Assembly (NCBI GenBank): GCA_022795575.1
Contig: JAAWGY010000091.1
Coordinates: 1 to 8,229 of the forward strand
Origin: Angelakisella sp.
GTDB taxonomy: Bacteria; Bacillota; Clostridia; Oscillospirales; Ruminococcaceae
Direction: 5' to 3'
Length of the DNA stretch: 8,229 bases
Shown one piece after another: positions 1 to 5,895 of this stretch. Made by a program: the position numbers and the translations under genes. Position 1 is the stretch's first letter; the number at the start of each line of letters is the position of its first letter. The notes under the pieces are model-generated. The model saw nothing but the letters and a program-made list of their open reading frames with translations, did not search any database and had not been told where the DNA came from.

Positions 1-97
1 CTGTAATTCTCCGAAATTTTGTGTTTGAATATTTCGCTATCTTTTCGTATTTCATACCCTTATTTTATCTCATTATTTTATTTTCGCAAGAGGTCTA
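1..97 (+). promoter_or_regulatory. AT-rich leader of the first permease gene, possible weak promoter
   Basis: This stretch is much richer in A and T than the genes around it. It carries an AAGAGG ribosome binding site (88-93) four bases before the ATG at 98. TTGAAT (25-30) followed 17 bases later by TATTTC (48-53) is a possible but poor promoter. TTTCG occurs at 32-36 and 43-47, exactly 11 bases apart, the phase at which OmpR-family regulators bind direct repeats; TTTCATA at 50-56 is out of phase. No terminator hairpin is visible. The permease may equally be read from a gene before the window. Confidence 0.3.
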
Positions 98-1174
98 ATG
101 AAAAAACTCATCGGCTTTGAACTTCGCAAGCTCTTTTCCCGGCGGCTGACTCAGGCGGCCTTTGCCCTGGTGCTGCTTATTTCGGCCATTCTCAGCTTTT
201 CCACCTACCAGAACAAGTACGCCTTTGACGGTGTGGGCCGGGAGGGCACCGGAAAGGAAGCGGTGGCCATCGACAAGGTGGTGGCCGAGAAGTACGCCGG
301 GGTCCTCACCGACGAGAAGGTCCAGCGGATGCTTGCCAATCTTGTACCGAAAACCGGGAAAGATGAGATAAACGCCCTGTACATCCACCACAACGCCACC
401 CAATCCGCCGTCTCCGCCCTGTTTGCCGACCGGTACGGTGGCTGGAACGGCCGCACCGTCGCCGATGTGTTCGGGGAGGGGGAAGTCACCATCGGCTATG
501 TGGACGGGTGGCTGGGCACCAGCCAAAACCTGGTGAAAGTTCTGGTGTTCTTCTCTCTTTTCCTCATGGTGATGACCGCCCCGGTCTTTTGCGGGGAGTA
601 CGGCGGGGTGGACCAGATTCTTCTCTCCGCCCGGTACGGCAGAACCAAATGCGCCGGGGCCAAGGCAGTCGCCTGTATCCTGGCCGCCATGTTCACCACG
701 GCGGCGGTGCTGGCCCTGAATTTCGCCATGGCCCTTGCCTTTTACGGCGGCGAGGGGCTGGATTGCAGCATCCTTTTCGCCCAGCTCACCTACATCGAGG
801 GGGGCATCCCCTTTAACATCACCTGCGGGACGATGCTGGCCTACCAGGCTTTGCTGGCTTTTACCGGGGCGCTGGGGGTAGTGGGGATCACTCTGGTACT
901 TTCCGCCGCCTGCAAGAATCCCATGGTGGCCCTGGCGGCCTCCGCCGTGCTCTACGGCCTGCCGGTGCTGCTCCCGGTCTCGGAGGCCAGCCCCCTGTTC
1001 CGGCTGGTGGGCCTTTTCCCCACCTATCACGCCCAGTTTGTCTCCCTTATGTCGGTGGAGCAGCTGGGCGGCGGGGTGTTGTACGCCCTCTGGGCGGTGC
1101 CCGTGGCGGCGGTACTGCTGGCCGCAGGGAGTGTCCTCTCCTGTGGGATTTTTGCAAAGCACCAGGTTTCTTGA
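98..1174 (+). CDS. ABC-2 type transporter permease, six-helix membrane protein
   Basis: This 358-residue integral membrane protein is probably the membrane half of an ABC exporter. A basic N-terminus leads into helix 1 (about 18-36). A soluble, presumably extracytoplasmic domain of about 105 residues follows (40-144), then five hydrophobic segments near 146-165, 188-214, 246-270, 275-293 and 327-350. One helix, a large loop, then five helices is the usual ABC-2 permease topology. The FCGEYGG stretch (164-170) and the charged LSARYGRTKCAGAK segment (176-189) lie where ABC-2 permeases have their cytoplasmic coupling region. It has no ATPase of its own in the window: the next gene is a broken ATPase of another family (MacB/BceA type). 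Its partner is therefore probably encoded before position 1 or supplied in trans. The start is set by AAGAGG at 88-93. The family call comes from topology, not a recognised close homologue; substrate unknown. Confidence 0.75.
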   Translation: MKKLIGFELRKLFSRRLTQAAFALVLLISAILSFSTYQNKYAFDGVGREGTGKEAVAIDKVVAEKYAGVLTDEKVQRMLANLVPKTGKDEINALYIHHNATQSAVSALFADRYGGWNGRTVADVFGEGEVTIGYVDGWLGTSQNLVKVLVFFSLFLMVMTAPVFCGEYGGVDQILLSARYGRTKCAGAKAVACILAAMFTTAAVLALNFAMALAFYGGEGLDCSILFAQLTYIEGGIPFNITCGTMLAYQALLAFTGALGVVGITLVLSAACKNPMVALAASAVLYGLPVLLPVSEASPLFRLVGLFPTYHAQFVSLMSVEQLGGGVLYALWAVPVAAVLLAAGSVLSCGIFAKHQVS

Positions 1175-1218
1175 AAATCGGTACATAAAAATAGATAGAA
1201 AGAAAGGTGGTTTTTATC

Positions 1219-1570
1219 ATGACAGCTACACCGATCCTGAAAACGATCCAGCTGAAAAAATACTACCAGCAAGGTGAACATATCACCAAGGCGTTGGATG
1301 GAATAGACCTCTCCATAACCAGAGGCGAATTTGTAGCCATTATTGGCACCTCCGGTTCCGGCAAATCCACCCTGCTTCACATGATGGGCGGCCACCCCTA
1401 CTTCCGGGGGAAATCATCATGAACGGAAAGCCGTTCTCAAAAAAGAATGAGGAACAGACGGCCATATTTCGCCGCCGTCAAATCGGATTCATCTTCCAAA
1501 ATTATAATCCAATCCCGATTTTGAACGCCTATGAGAACATCGTCCTGCCTGTACAGTTGGACGGAAAAAG
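1219..1570 (+). pseudogene. Remnant of a MacB/BceA-type ABC ATPase (frameshifted, C-terminus lost)
   Basis: The N-terminal part of an ABC ATPase of the class that pairs with FtsX-like permeases (peptide or lipoprotein exporters such as BceA, LolD, MacB). AAAGGTGG at 1203-1210 gives a good ribosome binding site for the ATG at 1219. The first frame reads through Walker A (GTSGSGKST) to LLHMMGG and ends at TGA 1420-1422. The family motif that should follow, about LDxPTSGEI, is missing LD and out of frame: HP, TSG and EIIMNG lie in three different frames around CCCC (1395-1398) and GGGGG (1406-1410), as if one base had been added to each run. Frame 3 then continues with FRRRQIGFIFQNYN (a normal Q-loop) and ENIVLPVQLDGK. 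The signature LSGGQ, Walker B and H-loop are absent: the reading passes directly into permease sequence at about 1562-1571. No functional ATPase can be made. TTGAAA (1171-1176) with GATAGA (1194-1199) is a weak possible promoter. Confidence 0.85.
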
Positions 1571-1804
1571 GACATTCAGTTTTATGGCCTTCTGAAGACC
1601 ATTGGGGTGTCGCCCTGGCAGCTGAAGCAAGTGATCTTCTACCGGATGAGCCAGGTCCTGCTGCTGGCGCTCCCAGTCGGATTGCTCCTTGGCTGTGCCA
1701 TCACCCAGTGGGTCGTCCCATTGCTGCTGAGGGATCTGCTGGAGAGCTTTACCCAGGCCGGTTTTCATCGGGCCATTCCCACTGTATCGGCTCTGTTTTC
1801 CTGA
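1562..1804 (+). pseudogene. Remnant of an FtsX-type ABC permease (C-terminal part only)
   Basis: In the second forward frame, directly joined to the ATPase remnant, the sequence reads KKDIQFYGLLKTIGVSPWQ. This is the cytoplasmic segment before the last helices of FtsX/MacB/BceB-type permeases (typically xDIxFYGLLKTIG). A long hydrophobic segment follows (VLLLALPVGLLLGCAITQWVVPLL, split here only by reading), then LLRDLLESFTQAGFHRAIP and a TGA at 1802-1804, just where the final membrane pair would begin. About 80 residues remain of a protein that is usually 400-900 residues long. There is no start codon with a ribosome binding site; a GTG at 1607 is only an internal valine. The N-terminus, the extracytoplasmic domain and the last helices are gone. 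Together with the neighbouring fragment this shows an ATPase-permease pair collapsed by an internal deletion with its junction inside the GGACGGAAAAAGGACATT stretch. Confidence 0.8.
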
Positions 1805-1809
1805 TAAAG

Positions 1810-1953
1810 ATGATCAAACGCTATATGAGCCTGGACTTGAACCAGCAGTTTGAGATCCAACGGCTTGAGCAGATGGAGGATGACCTTATCTCAGAATATC
1901 TAAAGGCAGTCCACGAATGTTGCTTTTCCTATGGGAACAAAGCATATCCATAA
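1810..1953 (+). CDS. Short unidentified ORF, possibly a gene fragment
   Basis: A 47-residue reading frame, ATG at 1810 to TAA at 1951-1953, rich in charged and helix-forming residues (LNQQFEIQRLEQMEDDLISEYLKAV), with a cysteine pair (HECCFSYG) near the end. It has no clear ribosome binding site: only AAAG a few bases before the ATG, and the frame is open upstream with no family-like sequence. It starts six bases after the end of the permease remnant. It may be the tail of another broken gene brought next to the remnant by the same rearrangements, or chance coding. I do not recognise a family. Confidence 0.25.
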   Translation: MIKRYMSLDLNQQFEIQRLEQMEDDLISEYLKAVHECCFSYGNKAYP

Positions 1954-1994
1954 AAATATCCGTGATGTGGTATGAAACTTTACCTGTGCAGCCC

Positions 1995-2023
1995 TTGTTT
2001 TTTCGCCCCATACGAAATATAAT
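1995..2023 (+). promoter_or_regulatory. Sigma-A type promoter of the two-component system
   Basis: TTGTTT (1995-2000) and a perfect TATAAT (2018-2023) are separated by exactly 17 bases, so transcription should start near 2030, about 50 bases before the response regulator. The spacer carries a small inverted repeat, TTTCG (2001-2005) and CGAAA (2013-2017), which could be an operator but is only 5 bp per arm. The rest of 1954-2081 shows no gene. GGAG at 2073-2076 is the ribosome binding site for the ATG at 2082. Confidence 0.65.
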
Positions 2024-2081
2024 CAAAGGTAAATGCAGGACCCCAAAACAACAGCAGAACAGGTGGTGACCCGGAGAAGCT

Positions 2082-2750
2082 ATGGCAAACATTCTGATTG
2101 TTGAAGATGAAAAGGCGATGCAGGACATCATCGCAGACTATATGAGAAGGGGCGGGCACACCTGCTTTACCGCCGGTGACGGCATTGACGCCCTGATGCT
2201 CCTGAAAAACGCCCCCATGGACCTGATGATCCTGGATGTGATGATGCCCCACCTGGATGGCTTTTCCGTCTGCAAGCTGGCCCGGGAAATGGGAAATATG
2301 CCTATCATCATGGTGACAGCCAAGGGCGGGGAGGAGGACAAGCTCCGGGGCTACGACTATGGCGCGGATGACTATGTGACCAAGCCCTTTAGCCCCAGGG
2401 TGCTGCTGGCCAAGGTGAACGCCCTCCTGCGCCGTGCCTCCCCCGCCTCTGCCGGAGCGGTCAGCGCCGGGAAGATCACCCTCCAGCCGGGAGCCCGCAA
2501 GGTCTGGCTGGACGGCCAGGAGATTACCCTGACCCACAAGGAGTATGAGCTGCTGGCCTTCTTCATGGCCAATCCCGGTCAGGTGTTCAGCCGGGAGCAG
2601 CTCTTAAACCGTATTTGGGGCTATGACTTTGAAGGGACCACCCGCACCGTGGACACCCATATCAAGACCCTGCGGCAAAAGCTGGGGGAGGAGGGCCGGC
2701 ATATCGTCACCCTGATCCGCTCCGGTTACAAGTTCGAGGTGGCGGAATGA
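2082..2750 (+). CDS. OmpR/PhoB-family response regulator
   Basis: A 222-residue cytoplasmic DNA-binding regulator. The receiver domain (about 1-118) has the acidic pair E8-D9, the phosphoacceptor D52 in LMILDVMMP, the switch threonine T79 and K101 in VTKPF, so phosphorylation should work normally. A short linker (119-129) leads to a winged-helix domain (about 130-222) with the family landmarks LTHKEYELLAFF, a putative recognition helix TRTVDTHIKTLRQKL (187-201) and the wing IRSGYKFE. The length is typical. The stop overlaps the kinase start (ATGA at 2747-2750), so the two are made together and the kinase is the obvious partner. Likely targets are the TTTCACA repeats at 3818-3857, because OmpR-type dimers bind direct repeats about 11 bp apart. 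The closest named relative cannot be settled from the sequence; the neighbouring exporter genes favour a role in antimicrobial-compound or envelope-stress response. Confidence 0.95.
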   Translation: MANILIVEDEKAMQDIIADYMRRGGHTCFTAGDGIDALMLLKNAPMDLMILDVMMPHLDGFSVCKLAREMGNMPIIMVTAKGGEEDKLRGYDYGADDYVTKPFSPRVLLAKVNALLRRASPASAGAVSAGKITLQPGARKVWLDGQEITLTHKEYELLAFFMANPGQVFSREQLLNRIWGYDFEGTTRTVDTHIKTLRQKLGEEGRHIVTLIRSGYKFEVAE

Positions 2751-3817
2751 AGGAGCTGTTTTCCCTCCGCACGGTGCGGAAAAAGATTTTGATGCTCTCA
2801 AAAATAGCGGGCATCGCCCTGATCCTCTCCTATATCCTGTCCACCCGCCTGCCTGTAAGCGAGGACGCCTCTTTTTTCCTCTGGCTGGGGTTTGTCCTGC
2901 TCCTGATTCTCTGTATCGACCGGTTCATGGCCCGGTTTATCACAAAGCCGATTGACAAACTGAACGCCTCCGCCAAACGGATGGCAGAGCTGGACTTTTC
3001 GGCCCCCTGCGAGGTCTCCTCCTTGGATGAGTTCGGGGAGCTTTCCGTCAGCCTCAACGCCATGGCGGATAATCTTCGGCAGGCCCTGGCCCGGCTGGAG
3101 GACGCTAACACACGGCTGGAACAGGATGTGGAAAAGGAACGGCACCTTCTGGCCCAGCGCAAGGAGCTGGTGGACAGCCTTTCCCACGAGATGAAGACCC
3201 CGCTGGGCATCATCCGGGCCTATGCCGAGGGCTTGCAGGATGAGCCGGATGAAGCCAAAAAGCAGCAGTACACCCAGGTCATCCTTTCCGAAGTGGAGCG
3301 GATGAACGCTCTTATTGTGACTCTGCTGGATCTGTCGGCCCTGGAAAGCGGAGCCGCCGCGCTGGATCTTACCCGGTTTGACTTTGTGGAGTTGGTGGAA
3401 ACAGCAGCCGGGCGGCTTTTGGTGGACGGCCCTGACACCGGTTTCCGGCTGCAATATACTCTGCCGGAGGGGAAGGTCTTTGTCCGGGCGGACCGGCGGC
3501 GGATGGAACAGGTTTTGGAAAACCTCATCCTTAACGCCAGAAAAAATGTGCCCCCCGGCGGCCTCCTTCGGCTGGAATTGAGATTGGAGGACGGAAGCCT
3601 TCATTTCTCCCTTTTCAACCAAGGCAAGCCCATCCCGGAGGAGGAGCTGCCAAAGATATGGGAAAAGTTCTATCGGGGCGGCAACGGGGTGTACTGCGGT
3701 TCCGGGCTGGGGCTATCCATTGTGGCCCAGGTCTTATCCATGCACTCCCTCCCCTACGGGGCAGAAAATCAGAGAGACGGGGTGCGGTTCTGGTTCTCCA
3801 TCCCTGCCATAGAATAA
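2747..3817 (+). CDS. Membrane histidine kinase with very short sensor loop
   Basis: A 356-residue sensor kinase. Two membrane helices (about 16-33 and 42-59) are separated by only about 8-10 residues, so there is no extracytoplasmic sensor domain. This is the layout of intramembrane-sensing kinases of Firmicutes (BceS/LiaS type), which respond to cell-wall antibiotics, often through a partner transporter. A HAMP linker follows (about 61-113; FITKPIDKL and DEFGELSVSLNAMADNL), a coiled stretch (114-140), then the dimerisation domain with the phosphorylated H147 in SLSHEMKTPLG. The ATPase domain has an N box (VLENLILNARKN, N263), an F box (IWEKFYRGG) and a G2 box (GSGLGLSI, 318-325). The G1 box is unusual: FNQGKPIP, with Asn where the adenine-contacting Asp of DxGxG is usual. 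I believe this variant recurs in Clostridial kinases with a similar IWEKFYR motif, so it does not prove inactivity. Translation is coupled to the regulator by the 4-base overlap. Confidence 0.93.
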   Translation: MKELFSLRTVRKKILMLSKIAGIALILSYILSTRLPVSEDASFFLWLGFVLLLILCIDRFMARFITKPIDKLNASAKRMAELDFSAPCEVSSLDEFGELSVSLNAMADNLRQALARLEDANTRLEQDVEKERHLLAQRKELVDSLSHEMKTPLGIIRAYAEGLQDEPDEAKKQQYTQVILSEVERMNALIVTLLDLSALESGAAALDLTRFDFVELVETAAGRLLVDGPDTGFRLQYTLPEGKVFVRADRRRMEQVLENLILNARKNVPPGGLLRLELRLEDGSLHFSLFNQGKPIPEEELPKIWEKFYRGGNGVYCGSGLGLSIVAQVLSMHSLPYGAENQRDGVRFWFSIPAIE

Positions 3818-3870
3818 TTTCACATCGATTTCACAGCGGCTTTTCCTGAGTTTCACACCACAAAGATAAA
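3818..3870 (+). promoter_or_regulatory. Probable response-regulator operator and promoter of the transporter operon
   Basis: TTTCACA occurs at 3818-3824, 3829-3835 and 3851-3857. The first two are 11 bases apart and the third is 22 further on, with a degenerate copy (CTTTTCC) at the missing 3840 position. Direct repeats in 11-bp phase are how OmpR/PhoB-family dimers line up on DNA, and such a regulator is encoded just upstream. A -10-like GATAAA (3865-3870) lies seven bases after the last repeat, and no good -35 is present, which fits an activator-dependent promoter. The repeats are seen directly; binding and direction of control are inferred. Confidence 0.55.
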
Positions 3871-3900
3871 CTCTCCTTGAATCTGAAATCAAGGAGGGTT
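3869..3900 (+). promoter_or_regulatory. Hairpin that sequesters the miniprotein ribosome binding site
   Basis: AACTCTCCTTGA (3869-3880) and TCAAGGAGGGTT (3889-3900) form a 12-bp stem with one G-U pair around an 8-base loop. The right arm contains the whole AAGGAGG ribosome binding site (3891-3897) of the gene starting at 3906. A T-rich run (TTTTCTTATGTTTTT) follows, so the element could also act as an intrinsic terminator for transcripts coming from the kinase gene. An RNA started from the adjacent promoter at about 3876 would lack most of the left arm and leave the site free. Confidence 0.6.
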
Positions 3901-3905
3901 TTCTT

Positions 3906-4055
3906 ATGTTTTTCGGTTTGCAGTGGTACTGGTGGCTGATGATTGGATTGGTGCTGGTTGTCTCCATCCCCTTCAAGGTGAAGTTTATGAAGTGGTGGAC
4001 CGGACGGCAGCAGGAGCAGAAGGGGCAGCGTGGGAAGTGGGGTGATGAGGAATGA
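3906..4055 (+). CDS. 49-residue single-helix membrane miniprotein
   Basis: A small protein with an excellent ribosome binding site (AAGGAGG, 3891-3897, eight bases before the ATG). It starts MFFGLQWYWWLMIG, continues as one hydrophobic helix (about 3-23, rich in Trp at the membrane edge), then a basic, hydrophilic tail (FKVKFMKWWTGRQQEQKGQ and GKWGDEE) expected in the cytoplasm by the positive-inside rule. Its TGA overlaps the ATG of the ABC ATPase (ATGA, 4052-4055), so it is the first gene of the transporter operon and translationally coupled to it. No domain is recognised. By position it could be a small accessory subunit, a regulator of the transporter or kinase, or a leader peptide for the operon. 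The strong start site, the organised protein and the overlap argue that it is real. Confidence 0.75.
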   Translation: MFFGLQWYWWLMIGLVLVVSIPFKVKFMKWWTGRQQEQKGQRGKWGDEE

Positions 4056-4900
4056 TTGAGGTCAAGAACCTGACATTCTCCTACAGTAAAGAGAAGCAGG
4101 CTCTCCACGGTTTGGACTTTACGGTGGAGGATGGGGAGATCTTCGGCTTCCTGGGGCCCAACGGCTCCGGCAAGTCCACGACACAGAAAATACTCACCGG
4201 GATTTTGAAAGGCCATGGTGGGAAGGTCTCGCTGTTCGGACAGGATATTTCCACCCCCCATGGCCCGGATTTTTTCCAGAAGATCGGCGTTCTTTTCGAG
4301 TTTCCCTACCTGTACGCCAATTTGAGTGCCTTGGATAACCTTTCCTACTTTGCCTCCTTCTATCCCAAAGAGCAGCGGCGGGATGTCAGGGAGCTGCTGG
4401 AGATGCTGGAATTTAAGCCGGACTTTCTGAAAAAACCGGTGTCCTCCTATTCCAAGGGGATGCGCCAACGGGTGAGCATGGCCCGGGCCCTGGTGGGAGG
4501 CCCCCGGCTGCTCTTCCTGGACGAGCCCACCAGTGGCCTTGACCCCTCCGGCGCGGTGCTGTTCCGTAGGATCATCGAGGAGGAGCGGAAAAAGGGAACC
4601 ACGGTTTTTGTCACCACCCACAACATGGTGGACGCCGATCTGCTGTGCGACCGGGTGGCGTTTATCGCAGGGGGAAACCTGGTGGCCCTGGACACGCCCA
4701 AGCGTCTGAAGGAGAAAAACAGCAATCATCGGGTGGTTATCGACTACCTGTACCAGGGCCAGCGGGAATCGAAAACCATTGAGGCTCCAGAGCTGGAGGC
4801 GGGCATCCCCTTTGCCCATGACGAGATCATCAGCATCCACTCCCAGGAACCCACCCTGGAGGATATGTTCATCCAGTACACGGGAAGGGGGCTGTCCTGA
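4052..4900 (+). CDS. ABC transporter ATP-binding protein (drug/peptide exporter type)
   Basis: A 282-residue cytoplasmic ATPase that would power the two permeases that follow. Walker A is GPNGSGKST (35-43), the signature YSKGM (133-137, in place of LSGGQ), Walker B LLFLDEP with catalytic E158, the D-loop SGLDP (161-165) and the H-loop H190. The usual Q-loop glutamine is replaced: the segment reads IGVLFEFPYLYANLS (78-92). I recall FEFP-type Q-loops in ATPases annotated as fluoroquinolone-type exporters of Clostridia, but that assignment is from memory and weak. A C-terminal extension (about 225-282) ends in EPTLEDMFIQYTGRG, the tail typical of CcmA/NatA-like exporter ATPases. It overlaps the miniprotein by four bases and the next permease by one. 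All residues needed for ATP hydrolysis are present. LanF-like immunity ATPase is an alternative label. Confidence 0.92.
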   Translation: MIEVKNLTFSYSKEKQALHGLDFTVEDGEIFGFLGPNGSGKSTTQKILTGILKGHGGKVSLFGQDISTPHGPDFFQKIGVLFEFPYLYANLSALDNLSYFASFYPKEQRRDVRELLEMLEFKPDFLKKPVSSYSKGMRQRVSMARALVGGPRLLFLDEPTSGLDPSGAVLFRRIIEEERKKGTTVFVTTHNMVDADLLCDRVAFIAGGNLVALDTPKRLKEKNSNHRVVIDYLYQGQRESKTIEAPELEAGIPFAHDEIISIHSQEPTLEDMFIQYTGRGLS

Positions 4901-5892
4901 TGGGAAAAGGCTTTTGCTCCCTGTTCAAAAAGGACTGCCGGATGCTGGCATCGGGGAAGTTTTTTCTCATGGCGCTGGGGTTCCTGGTCCTCTATACGGC
5001 CTATGTCAACCTTGGCTATCTCCGCTTCATGGAGATGGAGCCATACCAGGTGTATCTCTACGACCCGGCGGGAACGCAGACGGCAAAGTCCCCCCTGGTG
5101 CAGACGGTTCCCTCTATGGAGGAGATGGACGCCGCCCTGCTTGCCGATGCCAACGGCGTGGGGCTGGATGCCAGCGCCGGGGATGTGCAAGTGGTGCTCT
5201 ACAAAGGGGCGGAGCATATCGACAACCACCGGGCAGACTACGCCCTCTCCCTGTTGCGGCCCTCGACCAGTCCTGCCCCGGAGGTGCTGGGTACCTATAC
5301 ACCGGAGCAGAAGGCCCGGCGGGAAATCACCTGCGAGCTGCTGTTCTTTGAGCTGGCCGCCGTGGGATTCCTGGGTATTGCCGCCGTGCTGTTCAAGGAA
5401 AAGGGGATGGGTGTCATCCGGCTCCACGCCGTTCTCCCCCTGCGAAAAGACCTGTTTCTCCTTTCCAAGCTGGCGGTGTTCCTCCTCTCCGATCTGGTCT
5501 TTGCTGTGCTGCTCACCCTGCTGAATGTGGGACTTGCAGATGGGTTAGCGGTACTCCCCGCTGTTCTGCTCCAAACGGCTATTCTGTCGTTGATGATGGC
5601 CCTGGTTGGGATGCTTTGCGCCCTGCTCCTAAAGGATTTCCGGCAATTTACCCTGGCCTATCTGGTTATCGCCATTTTTGCCGCAACGCCTGTCTTTTTG
5701 TCCGCCAACACATCGGTGAAGTTTGACTGGATCGGCTGGCATCCCTTCTACCATGTCTATATGGGCCTGAAAAATGCCTACTTCGGGGCAGCCATTTCGC
5801 CGGTCTATTATGCCGGAGCTGTATCCGCGGTTATTCTGCTGTTCCTTGCGGTACAGTTTGTGTTCCACCAAGAAATCGCAAAGGAGGGATGA
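4900..5892 (+). CDS. ABC-2 type permease, first of a pair
   Basis: A 330-residue membrane protein. A charged N-terminus (KKDCRML) leads into helix 1 (about 20-42). A soluble region of about 100 residues follows (43-144) and then helices near 146-165, 186-208, 214-243, 250-268 and 303-322. FKEKGMGVIRLHAVLPLRKDLFLLSK (165-190, broken here only for reading) holds the E...G...LPL.K..F..K pattern of the ABC-2 coupling region. Translation is coupled to the ATPase (TGATG at 4898-4902; AAGGGGG at 4885-4891). With the next gene it presumably forms a heterodimeric channel, as two dissimilar permeases of equal length follow one ATPase. Substrate unknown; drug, lantibiotic or membrane-active metabolite are the sensible candidates given the two-component system upstream. 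Confidence 0.85.
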   Translation: MGKGFCSLFKKDCRMLASGKFFLMALGFLVLYTAYVNLGYLRFMEMEPYQVYLYDPAGTQTAKSPLVQTVPSMEEMDAALLADANGVGLDASAGDVQVVLYKGAEHIDNHRADYALSLLRPSTSPAPEVLGTYTPEQKARREITCELLFFELAAVGFLGIAAVLFKEKGMGVIRLHAVLPLRKDLFLLSKLAVFLLSDLVFAVLLTLLNVGLADGLAVLPAVLLQTAILSLMMALVGMLCALLLKDFRQFTLAYLVIAIFAATPVFLSANTSVKFDWIGWHPFYHVYMGLKNAYFGAAISPVYYAGAVSAVILLFLAVQFVFHQEIAKEG

Positions 5893-5895
5893 AAG

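Noticed and set aside
95..1186. Long minus-strand ORF (363 codons) opposite the first permease
   Set aside because: Its translation is rich in His, Gly and Gln with no domain or membrane pattern, and it has no ribosome binding site. It is the antisense shadow of a well-formed membrane protein.
1531..1809. Upstream part of the open frame leading into the 1810-1953 ORF
   Set aside because: The same bases encode the recognisable FtsX permease remnant in another frame, and the product here matches nothing.
1175..2081. Insertion sequence as the cause of the broken ABC genes
   Set aside because: No transposase fragment, terminal inverted repeats or target duplication is visible. A simple deletion between the ATPase and permease genes explains the junction.
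3734..4840. Minus-strand ORF of 368 codons opposite the kinase end, miniprotein and ATPase
   Set aside because: It runs across three real plus-strand genes and their control region, and its product has no recognisable motif.
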